In this document: positions 45,635-54,222 of the stretch, piece after piece
How the letters are laid out: the number at the start of each line of letters is the position of its first letter
How positions within the stretch are numbered: the first letter of the stretch is position 1
Source of the DNA: an alpha proteobacterium BAL199
GTDB taxonomy: Bacteria > Pseudomonadota > Alphaproteobacteria > Thalassobaculales > Thalassobaculaceae
Length of the DNA stretch: 64,000 bases
Direction of reading: 5' to 3'
NCBI GenBank assembly: GCA_000171835.1
Contig: ABHC01000006.1
Span: 124,001 to 188,000 of the forward strand
Translations under genes and position numbers: made by a program
Notes under the pieces: generated by a model
Databases searched by the model: none
Told to the model about the DNA's origin: nothing
Seen by the model: only the letters and a program-made list of their open reading frames with translations

Positions 45635-46660
45635 ATGGACACGGTACCTGAGATCATGACCGGGAATGACGGGACGCTCGGGCCTGATCGGGCTGGAATC
45701 TCGATCGTGGTGCCCGCGTACAACGAAGCGGACAACTTCGATCCCCTTCTGGCGCGGTTGACGGCGGTGCTCGAGCGGATCGGCCTGCCGTTCGAGATCC
45801 TGATCGTCGACGACCGCAGCACCGACGCGACGTTTGAACGGCTGTCAGCGCTGAACGCCCGGGATCCGCGGATCAAGGCGCTGCGATTCAGCCGGAATTT
45901 CGGCAAGGAGATCGCGCTGGCGGCCGGGCTGCGCCACGCCAGGGGCACCGCAGTGGTGTTGATGGACGCCGACCTGCAGCACCCGCCTGAGCTGATCGAG
46001 ACCTTCGTTGCCGAGTGGCGGCAGGGTGCGCAGATCGTTTACGGCCAGCGTGACCGATCGGGCGAGCTTCCGGGCGTTCGGCGCTGGCTGACCCGCCGAT
46101 TCTACCGGTTTTTCGATGCGGTCGGCGAAGTCAAACTGATGCGCCACGGCGGCGATTTCGCGCTGTTCGACCAGCAGGTGGTGCGGGCGTTGAACGCGCT
46201 GCCCGAGCGCGGGCGGTTCGGCAAGGGGCTGTACGCCTGGGTCGGCTTCCGGCGGGTTGCCGTGCCGTTCACACCGGAAGCCCGGCACGCCGGACACTCT
46301 CGATGGTCGTTCTGGCGGCTGTGGATGCTGGCCTTGGATGCCGTCACCGCTTTCAGCGTCATGCCGTTGCGGGTCTGGTCGTACATTGGCGTATTCGTGT
46401 CGTTGCTTGCCATGCTCTACGGCACCTTCATCGCGATCCGCACGCTGATCGAAGGTGTCGACGTCCCCGGCTATGCATCGCTGATGGTGGCCGTCGCGTT
46501 CTTCGGTGGTGTCCAACTAATCACCCTCGGCGTGCTGGGCGAGTACGTCGGCCGGGTTTTCACCGAGGTCAAGCGGCGCCCTCTGTACATAGTCGACCAG
46601 TCGATCGGGCTCGACGAGGTTCTGGAGATCGGCGTCGCCCAGGATCCGGCACGGCGATGA
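45635..46660 (+). CDS. Family 2 glycosyltransferase, GtrB/ArnC/DPM1-like
   Basis: 341 residues from ATG 45635; GTG 45590 and ATG 45656 are alternatives and the ribosome sites do not decide. The GT-A domain has SIVVPAYNEADNF, the metal-binding DDRSTD and DADLQHPPEL, then RHGGDFALFD. The C-terminal half carries two membrane helices (about 255-280 and 290-310). It should transfer a sugar from a nucleotide donor to undecaprenyl phosphate. Its stop overlaps the next start (ATGA). Confidence 0.9.
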   Translation: MDTVPEIMTGNDGTLGPDRAGISIVVPAYNEADNFDPLLARLTAVLERIGLPFEILIVDDRSTDATFERLSALNARDPRIKALRFSRNFGKEIALAAGLRHARGTAVVLMDADLQHPPELIETFVAEWRQGAQIVYGQRDRSGELPGVRRWLTRRFYRFFDAVGEVKLMRHGGDFALFDQQVVRALNALPERGRFGKGLYAWVGFRRVAVPFTPEARHAGHSRWSFWRLWMLALDAVTAFSVMPLRVWSYIGVFVSLLAMLYGTFIAIRTLIEGVDVPGYASLMVAVAFFGGVQLITLGVLGEYVGRVFTEVKRRPLYIVDQSIGLDEVLEIGVAQDPARR

Positions 46661-48990
46661 TTCTGGCGGACCGGCCATGGTTTCGGGAGGCACTGATCGC
46701 CCTCGCGGTGGTTGTGGCGGCCTGGGTCGTGCTGGCCTGGCCCTGGCTGGTCGGCGGGCTGACCATCCCGTGGGATGCCAAGATCCACTTCCTGGCCATG
46801 CTGCGCTGGCTCGCCGAGCACCTCGCGCAGGGCGATTGGCCGCTATGGATGCCCGAGAGCTTCGGCGGCCGTCCGGCCTTGGGCGACCCGCAGTCAATGA
46901 TCCTGTCGCCTGGTTTCATGTTGCTGGCTGCGCTCGACCCCGAGCCCTCGGCACGGGCCGGTGACGCCGTGGTGCTGATCGAATTGCTGATCGGTGGTCT
47001 GGCGACCTCCTTGTTCGGGTTGCAACGCGGCTGGCACCCGGCGGCGGCGGTGCTGGCGGGGCTCGTGATGATGGTCGGAGCGTCAGCCTCGGCCCGCTTG
47101 CAGCATACGCTGTTGGTGCAGAGCCATGCCTTTATTCCCGTCGTCCTGCTGGCGCTCGATGCGGCGCTGGACCGACCGACAATCCGTCGGGCTTTGCTGG
47201 CGGGGCTGGCCGTCGGAATGCTGGTCATCGGCCGCGACCAGGTGGCCTTCCTGGGCCTGATCGCGTTGTTCGCTTTCGTTGTCGCGCGCGTCGCTTCGGC
47301 CCCTGACCCGGCCGGCTTCGTGAAGGAGCGGCTGCTGGTTGTCCTTTTGGCGGTGTCAGTGGCGGTGCTGCTGGCGATTGTGCCGGTACTCGCCACGATC
47401 GAGTTTGCGGAGATCAGCAACCGCCCGTCCTTCGCCTTCGCGTTTGGCGCCAAGCAGTCGATCCCGCCGGAAAGTTTTCTGACGGCCGTCATCCCCAACC
47501 TGTTCGGCGGGGTGTCGGCGCACACCACCTATTGGGGCCCCGGCAGCACACTGTGGTCGCCGCAGTTGCCGGTCGATCGCACGATCATCCAGTTGTACGT
47601 GGGGATGATCCCGATCGTCCTGGTCGTATGGATTGGTTTGTTGCGTGGGCGTTTGTTGAAAGGTGAGGGCCGGTTGTTGCTGGCGCTCACGGCGTTCTTC
47701 GCGATCTACGCGTTGGGTCACTACACACCTGTATTCGAAGTGCTGTTCGACCATGTGCCGGGTGTCGACAAGTTTCGACGTCCGGCGGACGCGACGTTTC
47801 TGTTCGGCGCATCCCTGGCGCTGACGGCCGGCTGGCTGTGCGACCGCGTGCTGCGCGAGGGCCTTCCGGCAGTGGCGACGTGGCGACGAGGCCTGGAAGC
47901 GGCTGTCGCGACTGTGCTGTTGGGGATCGGAGCGGCCGTGGCGTACAGCCAGGGCCAATTGACCCAGACATTGCCGGTTCTCGCTGTAACGACGGTGATG
48001 GTCATGGTCGCGGTCGTGGCTGTCGTTTGGGCTGTCCAGTCAAACACTGGCGCCGATCCGGCACGCCATAAGGCGGCGATAGCGGTTCTGGTCCTCCTGA
48101 CCGTAATCGATCTGCGGGTCTTCACGGTCGGCACGCCGCTCAACGCCATGTCGATCAAGCCGTTCACGGTTCTGGACGACCCTGAGGACGTGCCTCTCGC
48201 TGCCTGGCTGGAACGCGAAGTGGCTGAGATCGAGCTGTACGAGGGACCAGTGCGGGTCGAGGTCCTGGGCCTGGGCGGCGCCTGGCAGAACCTGCCGATG
48301 TCGATCGGCGTCGAGGACACGCTTGGCTACAATCCGCTGCGGCTAGCGGAGTACGACAAGGCCGTCGGGTCCGACCAGAACTCGCATACCGTCGATCGAC
48401 GGTTCGGGACATTGATGACCGGCTACCGCTCCGATTTCGCGGACCTGCTTGGTGTGCGTATCATTATCCTTGGCGGACCGATGGAAGAGATCGATCCGGC
48501 GAGCGCGCCGGCCTTCGGGCCAGCCTTGCGGTTCCGAGGGAGTTGGGTCTACGAGAACCCGCGGACAGTGCCGCGGGTCCTGTTCATCGGCCGCGAGGGT
48601 GCACGGCGTTACGATCCTGATACGCTGATCGAACAAGGCAGCTTGCCGCGCCTGGATTGGCGTCGTGAAGCGCTGATCGATCCGCTGCCGGAGCCGCCGA
48701 TTCAGCCGGCTCAAATTCGTGGACGCGCTGGATTTGTCAGGATGCTCGAGCGGACCAGCGACATGGTCGATCTTGAGGTGTCGGCCCAACGGCCCGGCTT
48801 CGTGGTCCTGCACGACATCGCCTATCCCGGGTGGGTGGCCTATGTCGACGGTGAGCGGCAGGAGCCGAGGCGTGCCAACGCCTTGTTCATGGCAGCGTCG
48901 GTGCCAACGGGAAAGCACAGCGTTCGGTTTGTCTACGAGCCGTTGTCAGTGGAGCATATTTGGGCGCTGCTGGTCGGGGACGATCGGTGA
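46657..48990 (+). CDS. Large polytopic membrane protein, YfhO/GT-C-like
   Basis: 777 residues from ATG 46657, overlapping the GT2 stop by four bases. About 12 membrane segments span residues 10-500 (LIALAVVVAAWVVLAWPWL is the first). The C-terminal 250 residues are soluble and beta-rich (FRGSWVYENPRTVPRVLFIG, FVVLHDIAYPGWVAYVDGE). DAKIHFLAMLRWLAEHL near residue 42 resembles the acidic first extracytoplasmic loop of GT-C glycosyltransferases, and the C-terminal motif matches YfhO-type proteins. It probably transfers sugar from a lipid carrier outside the membrane. Acceptor unknown. Confidence 0.75.
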   Translation: MILADRPWFREALIALAVVVAAWVVLAWPWLVGGLTIPWDAKIHFLAMLRWLAEHLAQGDWPLWMPESFGGRPALGDPQSMILSPGFMLLAALDPEPSARAGDAVVLIELLIGGLATSLFGLQRGWHPAAAVLAGLVMMVGASASARLQHTLLVQSHAFIPVVLLALDAALDRPTIRRALLAGLAVGMLVIGRDQVAFLGLIALFAFVVARVASAPDPAGFVKERLLVVLLAVSVAVLLAIVPVLATIEFAEISNRPSFAFAFGAKQSIPPESFLTAVIPNLFGGVSAHTTYWGPGSTLWSPQLPVDRTIIQLYVGMIPIVLVVWIGLLRGRLLKGEGRLLLALTAFFAIYALGHYTPVFEVLFDHVPGVDKFRRPADATFLFGASLALTAGWLCDRVLREGLPAVATWRRGLEAAVATVLLGIGAAVAYSQGQLTQTLPVLAVTTVMVMVAVVAVVWAVQSNTGADPARHKAAIAVLVLLTVIDLRVFTVGTPLNAMSIKPFTVLDDPEDVPLAAWLEREVAEIELYEGPVRVEVLGLGGAWQNLPMSIGVEDTLGYNPLRLAEYDKAVGSDQNSHTVDRRFGTLMTGYRSDFADLLGVRIIILGGPMEEIDPASAPAFGPALRFRGSWVYENPRTVPRVLFIGREGARRYDPDTLIEQGSLPRLDWRREALIDPLPEPPIQPAQIRGRAGFVRMLERTSDMVDLEVSAQRPGFVVLHDIAYPGWVAYVDGERQEPRRANALFMAASVPTGKHSVRFVYEPLSVEHIWALLVGDDR

Positions 48991-49379
48991 CCGGCGAAGC
49001 CGGCGCGTTGTTCCGCCAGTTCGTGGGCTTCGCGACCGTCGGGATGGTCGGACTGGTAGCGCACTACTCCGCGTTGACCGGGCTGGTCGAACTCGGCGGC
49101 GTCGATCCGGTTGTGGCGTCGGTGATCGGTTTCCTGGCCGGCGCACTCGTGAACTATGTCCTGAACCGGCGGCTGGTGTTCCGGTCCGATCGCGCCCACC
49201 GGGCAGCCGGTCCCAGGTTCTTTGCCGTCGCGGCGAGTGGGCTGGTCCTGAACGGTCTGCTGATGACGTTACTGGTCGACCATCTTGGTGTGTTCTATCT
49301 GGTCGCCCAGGTCATGGTGACCGGCGGTCTGGTCTTCTGGCACTTCCTGCTGAACAAGTTCTGGACGTTCCGGCGATAG
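48987..49379 (+). CDS. GtrA family membrane protein
   Basis: 130 residues from GTG 48987, overlapping the upstream stop by four bases (GTGA). Four membrane helices: FVGFATVGMVGLVAHYS, VVASVIGFLAGALVNYVLN, FFAVAASGLVLNGLLMTLL and VFYLVAQVMVTGGLVFWHF. GFLAGALVNYVLNRRLVF is the GtrA signature. The family is proposed to flip or hand over polyprenyl-phosphate sugars. An earlier TTG at 48960 is less likely. The last 111 bases overlap the convergent methyltransferase gene. Confidence 0.9.
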   Translation: MTGEAGALFRQFVGFATVGMVGLVAHYSALTGLVELGGVDPVVASVIGFLAGALVNYVLNRRLVFRSDRAHRAAGPRFFAVAASGLVLNGLLMTLLVDHLGVFYLVAQVMVTGGLVFWHFLLNKFWTFRR

Positions 49380-50312
49380 TGCGTGCAGACGGTCTCCGGC
49401 CCGCACTCGCTCAAACACCATTACATGAGCTTCAATCGCGTCCGGTCCGTCCCGACGTAGGACGGTTCGCTTGTGGCACCGCTGGACGAGCCCGTGTTCG
49501 CCTGCGACGCGTGTCAGATAGTCCGCGGAGTGCGCGAACCGGCGCGACGGGCGCAACCTTCGGTCCAAACCAGTTGCGTCGGTTTCAACCGCTTCGGCCG
49601 TCATGGCAAACAATCCACCGTCGACCAGCCGCCGCGTCACCGCCGCGAACAACGGGGCCAAATCGCCCAGATAGATCAGCACGTCGGCGGCCGTGACCAA
49701 GTCGAAGTGGCGGGTATCGTTCGCCAGATAGGCAGTCAGTTCGCTGACATGGAGCGCGTCGTACACTCCCTTGCTGCTCGATTGAGCGATCATTGCCGGC
49801 GACAGGTCGACACCTTCGATCCAGGCGCAGACCTTGCGCAGGCGTTCACCCATCAGGCCGGTGCCGCAGCCGAGGTCGAGGACCGAACCGAAGACCGTAT
49901 CCGAACCGCTCACCGAGTTGATGGCCTGTAGCAGTTGCGCCGGTCCTTGATAGTCCAGACCGATCAGCAAGGAGCGCTCGAACCTCGGCGCGTACTCGTC
50001 GAACAAGGCGGCGACATATGCCGGTGGCAGACCGTCGGGCTGCGGCGTAGCGCCGAGCAGGGCGAGGTGGGGCAGGGCACCCAGCCGGTCGTCGGGGCTG
50101 AGTGCAAGGTAGCGTGCGTAGGCCGCGACCGCACGGTCGCGGTGACTCGATGTTGCCGCGGCTTCACCGATTAGGAAATGCAACTCCGGCCAGTCGGGGG
50201 TCAACTCAAGCGTCTGCTCCAGCACCGACAGCGCAGCGGTCGGATCTCCGCTGTCCAGGAGTGCACGCGCCGTCTCGACCCGCCGGTCGGCTCTCAAATC
50301 TCCGGATGTCAT
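49269..50312 (-). CDS. TPR-containing SAM-dependent methyltransferase
   Basis: 347 residues. Two or three TPR-like helices fill the first 80 residues (AALSVLEQTLELTPDWPELHF). They are followed by a class I methyltransferase with VLDLGCGTGLMGERL (motif I) and HFDLVTAADVLIYLGDL (motif IV). The domain ends near HVMVFERV. The remaining 40-odd residues are low in hydrophobic content and largely antisense to gtrA, so the stop appears to have been lost or displaced. Homologues are predicted to methylate small molecules or proteins; the target is unknown. Confidence 0.85.
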   Translation of the reverse strand: MTSGDLRADRRVETARALLDSGDPTAALSVLEQTLELTPDWPELHFLIGEAAATSSHRDRAVAAYARYLALSPDDRLGALPHLALLGATPQPDGLPPAYVAALFDEYAPRFERSLLIGLDYQGPAQLLQAINSVSGSDTVFGSVLDLGCGTGLMGERLRKVCAWIEGVDLSPAMIAQSSSKGVYDALHVSELTAYLANDTRHFDLVTAADVLIYLGDLAPLFAAVTRRLVDGGLFAMTAEAVETDATGLDRRLRPSRRFAHSADYLTRVAGEHGLVQRCHKRTVLRRDGPDAIEAHVMVFERVRAGDRLHALSPERPELVQQEVPEDQTAGHHDLGDQIEHTKMVDQ

Positions 50313-50447
50313 GGGAGGGGATGAACGAACAGATGCCGATCGGGAGAGACGCTCAACAATCGACCGGTGTGTCCGAACCTCCGCGCAGTCGCGACGACGG
50401 AATGTTCATAGCACGCTGCCCGGCAGCACGCATTGTCGCAAATGTTG

Positions 50448-51398
50448 TCAGCGAGCGACCGACGGTGCCATTGCGCACAGCATCTCGAACATCATGTTGG
50501 CGGCGGTGACGCAGGTGATGCCGGTTGGGTCGAAGCAGGGTGCGACCTCGCTGATGTCGGCGCCGATGATCGGCTTGCCGGTCAGCGAACGCAGGATCAC
50601 CTGCAGGTCGCGTGGGATCAGGCCGCCGATCTCCGGAACCGCAGTGCCCGGGCAGAACGCCGGGTCGATGCCGTCGATGTCGAGGGTGATGTAGAACGGT
50701 TTGTCGCCGAGCACCTCGTGGATCTTGGCGATCACCGCGGCCCGGCCCATCGCCTCGAACTCGTCGATGGTGATCACCGTAAACCCGGCATCGATGCCGT
50801 ACTGGATGTCGCCTTCGGAGAACCGGCTGCCGCGCAGGCCGATCTGCAGGGTGCGCTTCGGGTCGATCCATCCCTCCTTGTGGCCGAGCCGCATGAAGGT
50901 CGCGTGGTTGACGGTGTCGCCGCACAACTCGGCCAATGTGTCCGGATGGGCGTCGAACTGCAGCACCCCGACCGGCTCGTCCTTCACCAAACCGCGTAAG
51001 ATCGGGGTCGGGATGGTGTGGTCGCCGCCGATCGAAATCGGCACGATCCGGTTGTCGCGCAGGGTTTCGTAGAATTCCTGGATCTGGGCGATCGACTTTG
51101 TCTTGTCGAGCGGGTTCACCGGCGCGTCGCCCAGATCGGCGACGTTGCAAATGTCGAACGGCGAGACCCCGGTGGTCGGATGCACCCGGCGGATCAGGCG
51201 CGACGCTTCGCGCACCCCGGACGGACCTTGGCGGGCGCCGGTGCGGTAGTTCACGCCGAGATCGAACGGCACGCCGACCAGCGCGATGTCGACCTCCGGA
51301 TCGATGCCGTGGCGCTTGGTGCGCATGAAGGTGGCGACATCGGCGAAGCGCGGCACGACGGCGGCGTCGACCGGTTGAAACTTTGGATCACCAGCCAT
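50448..51398 (-). CDS. speB: Agmatinase / arginase family ureohydrolase
   Basis: 316 residues. The manganese-binding motifs are all present: GGDHTI, FDAHPDT and LDIDGIDPAFCPG. ATG 51398 follows AGGAG at 8 bases. The sequence resembles agmatinases, which hydrolyse agmatine to putrescine and urea, but related guanidinobutyrase or guanidinopropionase activities are possible. The start lies 12 bases from the end of an M20 amidohydrolase gene on the same strand, so a joint nitrogen-compound pathway is likely. Confidence 0.85.
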   Translation of the reverse strand: MAGDPKFQPVDAAVVPRFADVATFMRTKRHGIDPEVDIALVGVPFDLGVNYRTGARQGPSGVREASRLIRRVHPTTGVSPFDICNVADLGDAPVNPLDKTKSIAQIQEFYETLRDNRIVPISIGGDHTIPTPILRGLVKDEPVGVLQFDAHPDTLAELCGDTVNHATFMRLGHKEGWIDPKRTLQIGLRGSRFSEGDIQYGIDAGFTVITIDEFEAMGRAAVIAKIHEVLGDKPFYITLDIDGIDPAFCPGTAVPEIGGLIPRDLQVILRSLTGKPIIGADISEVAPCFDPTGITCVTAANMMFEMLCAMAPSVAR

Positions 51399-51410
51399 GA
51401 TGCCTGTCTC

Positions 51411-52652
51411 CTATCGATTGGCGCGGGCCAGCACGGCGCTGAACAGCACCTGCAGGCCAGGGAGTTGGTCTTCCAGGCGGGTGTTCTCCGCCTCGTTGTG
51501 GCTGATGCCGTCATCGCACGGCGTGAACAGCAGCACGGTCGGCGTGATCCGCGCGAGGTGGTAGGCGTCGTGGCCGGCTTGGCTCATCATCTCTCGGTAC
51601 GGCACGCCCAGGTCGTCGGCGCTGCGCCGCACCAAGTTGATCAGGTCCGGATCGAACGAGGTCTCCCCGAAGGTCCAGGAGTCGCCCACGGCGATCTCGG
51701 TGTTGGTTTCGGCGGCGCAGTCCGGCAAGGAGGCCCGGATGCGCTCCTCCATCTCGGCGGTCAGCTTCGGGTCCGGACTGCGGAAGTCGACGAAAAGCGT
51801 TGCCCGGTCAGAGATGATGCCAGGGATGTTCGGCGACGCCTCCAGCCGGGCCACGGTCGACTTGCCTTCCCGGTCGGCATAGGCGTGGCCGATCCGGTTG
51901 ACTGCCAGTGCGACGCTGGCGGCACCGACCAGGGCGTTGCGGCGGCGCGCCATCGGGGTAGGCCCGCTGTGGGCGTTCTCACCAGTGACTTCGATCCGCA
52001 TGCCACGGGCAAGGTAGGGGGCGACGACGATGCCGAGCGGGACGCCCGCCTCCCACAGTGCGGGGCCCTGTTCGATGTGGATTTCAAAGTAGCTGTCCAG
52101 ATCGCGGCCACCCACCGGCACATCCCCGGCCCAGCCGATCGAATCCAGGGCCTGCGCCACCGTGATGCCGGCCTGATCAGTTCGCGTCAGCGCCCAGTCG
52201 AGGTCGTGGATTCCCGCGAAAACCCCGGAGCACAGCATCGGTGGCGGGAACCGACCGCCTTCCTCGTTGGTCCAGTTCACCACCTCGATCGATCGCCGAG
52301 TGGCGATACCCGCATCGTCCAGGGCGCGCAGGATTTCCAACCCAGCCATGACACCAAGGATGCCGTCGAACCGACCGCCTGCCGCCTGGGTGTCCAGGTG
52401 GCTGCCGACCAGCACCGGTGGCAGGTCGTTGTCGATACCTCCGCGCCGAACGAAGGTGTTGCCGAGCCGGTCGACCGTGACGGAGTAACCGTCGGCTTCG
52501 ACCCAGGACCGGAACAGGTCCCGCATCTGTCCATCAGACTCCGACAGCGTAAGGCGGGCCAGCCCGCCGCGCGTGCCTTTGCCGATCTCGGCCGATGCCA
52601 TCAGGGTGTTCCAGAAGCGTTCGCCGTCAATGGGCGGGATGTTGCGGGTCAT
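51411..52652 (-). CDS. M20 family N-carbamoyl-amino-acid hydrolase / allantoate amidohydrolase-like
   Basis: 413 residues, M20 metallopeptidase fold. The zinc site has GSHLDTQAAGGRFDG (His and bridging Asp) and WTNEEGGRF (Glu pair), with QAGHDAYHLAR for a late His. FEIHIEQGPALWEAG and GENAHSGPTPMARR mark the lid domain in the HyuC/AmaB/AllC subgroup. These enzymes release ammonia and CO2 from N-carbamoyl amino acids, allantoate or ureidoglycolate. It precedes the agmatinase-like gene in one operon, pointing to catabolism of guanidino or ureido compounds. Confidence 0.88.
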   Translation of the reverse strand: MTRNIPPIDGERFWNTLMASAEIGKGTRGGLARLTLSESDGQMRDLFRSWVEADGYSVTVDRLGNTFVRRGGIDNDLPPVLVGSHLDTQAAGGRFDGILGVMAGLEILRALDDAGIATRRSIEVVNWTNEEGGRFPPPMLCSGVFAGIHDLDWALTRTDQAGITVAQALDSIGWAGDVPVGGRDLDSYFEIHIEQGPALWEAGVPLGIVVAPYLARGMRIEVTGENAHSGPTPMARRRNALVGAASVALAVNRIGHAYADREGKSTVARLEASPNIPGIISDRATLFVDFRSPDPKLTAEMEERIRASLPDCAAETNTEIAVGDSWTFGETSFDPDLINLVRRSADDLGVPYREMMSQAGHDAYHLARITPTVLLFTPCDDGISHNEAENTRLEDQLPGLQVLFSAVLARANR

Positions 52653-52769
52653 GTCGGGATCCTGGTCGGTAGGGTGCCAATGTTAACCCTTCGTTCACCC
52701 TGTCTGCCAAGGCTTCCTTCATCACCGTCCGGCATTGTGGAGCTGCAACGACGTACGAGGAGTTCCGAT

Positions 52770-52961
52770 ATGAGCGACGGCGCATCCGATCCGGTGGACC
52801 AGCTTCAGATCATCATCACCGGACCGGCGCGGAGTTCCTCGTCGTCAGGGCTGCCGCCGCGGTTCGCAGGCGCTGCGGCGTCCGGTCAGGCTGGCTCCGG
52901 ATCCGTTCCCCGGCCGACAACTACGCGGCCCCGCGGACAGGCAGTCAACTTCGCGGCCTGA
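52770..52961 (+). CDS. Small hypothetical protein (63 residues)
   Basis: The ATG at 52770 has a clear ribosome site (ACGAGGAG, about 8 bases upstream). The protein begins MSDGASDPVDQLQIIITGPA, then becomes rich in Ser, Gly, Ala and Pro, with no signal peptide or membrane helix. No family is recognised. It occupies the 362-base stretch between the M20 gene (minus) and the dioxygenase gene (plus), which otherwise shows nothing. It is supported by start context only. Confidence 0.45.
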   Translation: MSDGASDPVDQLQIIITGPARSSSSSGLPPRFAGAAASGQAGSGSVPRPTTTRPRGQAVNFAA

Positions 52962-53014
52962 TCGAGGCTTTCCTGCCGCTTCGTTGAGCCAGGGCGTTCT
53001 GCTAAAAACGCGGC

Positions 53015-53818
53015 ATGAACCGACGCCCGCTCGCACCCGTTCCGACTGAAGCCATCACCGTCTACGAACGCGACGGCATCGTCTGCCTGCGCGGAGTCTT
53101 CGATGCCGACTGGATCGCGTTCATGGGTGAGGCCGTCGATCGTGCGATGGCCGAACCGGGCAGCCACGGCGAGGAATACGCGCGCTCCGGCGGTCGGTTC
53201 TTCGGCGACCTTGAGATGTGGCGGCGTCACGAGCCGTTCCGTCGTTTCGTGTTCGAGTCCCCTGCGGCCGAGATCGCCGGCGCCATCATGGGGGCCTCGA
53301 AAGTGAATTTCTTCTACGACCAACTCCTGGTGAAGGAGCCTGGAACCTCGGAACGCACCCCATGGCACCAGGATCAGCCATACTGGGCAGTCGCGGGCCG
53401 CCAAGTGTGCTCGCTGTGGGTGCCGTTCGATCCGGTCGCAGAGGATACCTGCGTGGAGTACGTCGCTGGACCGCATTCCTGGCCGGAGTTCAGCCCCTAT
53501 CATTTTGCCGACGGCACGCTGTATGCCGACACCGGCCTGCCGCCGCTCCCCGACATCGAGAGGGAGCGCGATCGGCACCGGATCCTGCGCTTTGCGCTGG
53601 AGCCGGGCGACTGTCTGGTGTTCCAGGCGATGATCGTGCACGGCGCGCCCGGGAACCGAAGTGCCAACCGTCGGCGCGCTCTGGCGACCCGCTGGACGGG
53701 TGACGACGCGCGCTATTGCGTGCGGCCCGGTGAAGTCGGTTTTCCAACCGCCGATCCCGGTCTAGCCCACGGCGACGTCATGGATTGCGAGATGTTTCCT
53801 GTCATCTGGCAGGCTTAA
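53015..53818 (+). CDS. Phytanoyl-CoA dioxygenase (PhyH) family protein
   Basis: 267 residues, Fe(II)/2-oxoglutarate double-stranded beta-helix. WHQDQPYW gives the iron ligands His118 and Asp120. IVHGAPGN gives the distal His209, and RRRALATRW supplies the 2-oxoglutarate-binding arginine. FYDQLLVKEPG precedes the site as in other PhyH members. Substrates in this family are very diverse (acyl-CoA, ectoine, phosphonates, natural products), so none is assigned. It is a single-gene unit ending 15 bases from the convergent HPt gene. Confidence 0.9.
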   Translation: MNRRPLAPVPTEAITVYERDGIVCLRGVFDADWIAFMGEAVDRAMAEPGSHGEEYARSGGRFFGDLEMWRRHEPFRRFVFESPAAEIAGAIMGASKVNFFYDQLLVKEPGTSERTPWHQDQPYWAVAGRQVCSLWVPFDPVAEDTCVEYVAGPHSWPEFSPYHFADGTLYADTGLPPLPDIERERDRHRILRFALEPGDCLVFQAMIVHGAPGNRSANRRRALATRWTGDDARYCVRPGEVGFPTADPGLAHGDVMDCEMFPVIWQA

Positions 53819-53832
53819 CGGCCGCCAATGCA

Positions 53833-54222
53833 CTATGTGTCGGACGCGTGGCGTCCGGCGTCGGCCCCGTCGGCCATTTCGTCGGCCATTTCGTCGGCCA
53901 GGCCCACGGCAACGCCGGTCGCCGCGGTGATCGCTTGCCTGAATTCGCCGAGCGCGTCATTCAACTCGTCGGCGGGCAGTTCTGCGACCTCTTCCTCCAG
54001 CCGACGGCCAATTGTCACCAAGGTCATGAACCCCAGGCTGCCGGCCACCGATGCGACGGCGTGGGCATGATCGGCAAGCTCCTGGCGCCTGCCGCACCGT
54101 GCCGCAACGTCAAGTGCCGCCCGGCGTTGCGACAACTCGTGCACGAACATCGACAGGAACCGCGCGATTTTCTCATCGCCGAAGGCTGTGCGCTGGTTGT
54201 CGAAATAGGGGCGGTCGAACAT
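53833..54222 (-). CDS. Orphan HPt-domain protein
   Basis: 129 residues, mostly helical. ADHAHAVASVAGSLGFMTLV matches the histidine phosphotransfer signature (H-x-V-x-S-x-A-G-x-L-G), with His54 as candidate phospho-site. RRLEEEVAEL continues the four-helix bundle. The C-terminus carries the repeat ADEMADEMAD from a 12-base tandem DNA repeat at 53869-53900. No kinase or receiver gene is adjacent; the window's only histidine kinase, at 1603-3564, is far away. It might relay for hybrid kinases encoded elsewhere. Confidence 0.7.
   Translation of the reverse strand: MFDRPYFDNQRTAFGDEKIARFLSMFVHELSQRRAALDVAARCGRRQELADHAHAVASVAGSLGFMTLVTIGRRLEEEVAELPADELNDALGEFRQAITAATGVAVGLADEMADEMADGADAGRHASDT
53841..53857. 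terminator. Hairpin beyond the PhyH stop, within the HPt 3' end
   Basis: CGGACGC and GCGTCCG form a perfect 7-base stem around GTG, 22 bases past the PhyH stop. The sequence also encodes the last residues of the HPt protein. No T-run follows. Confidence 0.35.
53869..53900. repeat. 12-base tandem repeat, 2.7 copies
   Basis: GTCGGCCATTTC at 53869-53880 and 53881-53892, then GTCGGCCA at 53893-53900. It keeps frame and encodes repeated ADEM/DEMA near the HPt C-terminus. Confidence 0.9.

Noticed and set aside
51018-52961. Long plus-strand open frame opposite the agmatinase and M20 genes
   Set aside because: Shadow of two well-supported minus-strand genes; only its last 63 codons (52770 on) have a ribosome site and were kept as a separate small candidate.
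53869-53900. Short tandem repeat considered as a CRISPR-like array
   Set aside because: Units are directly adjacent 12-mers without spacers and lie inside a coding frame.
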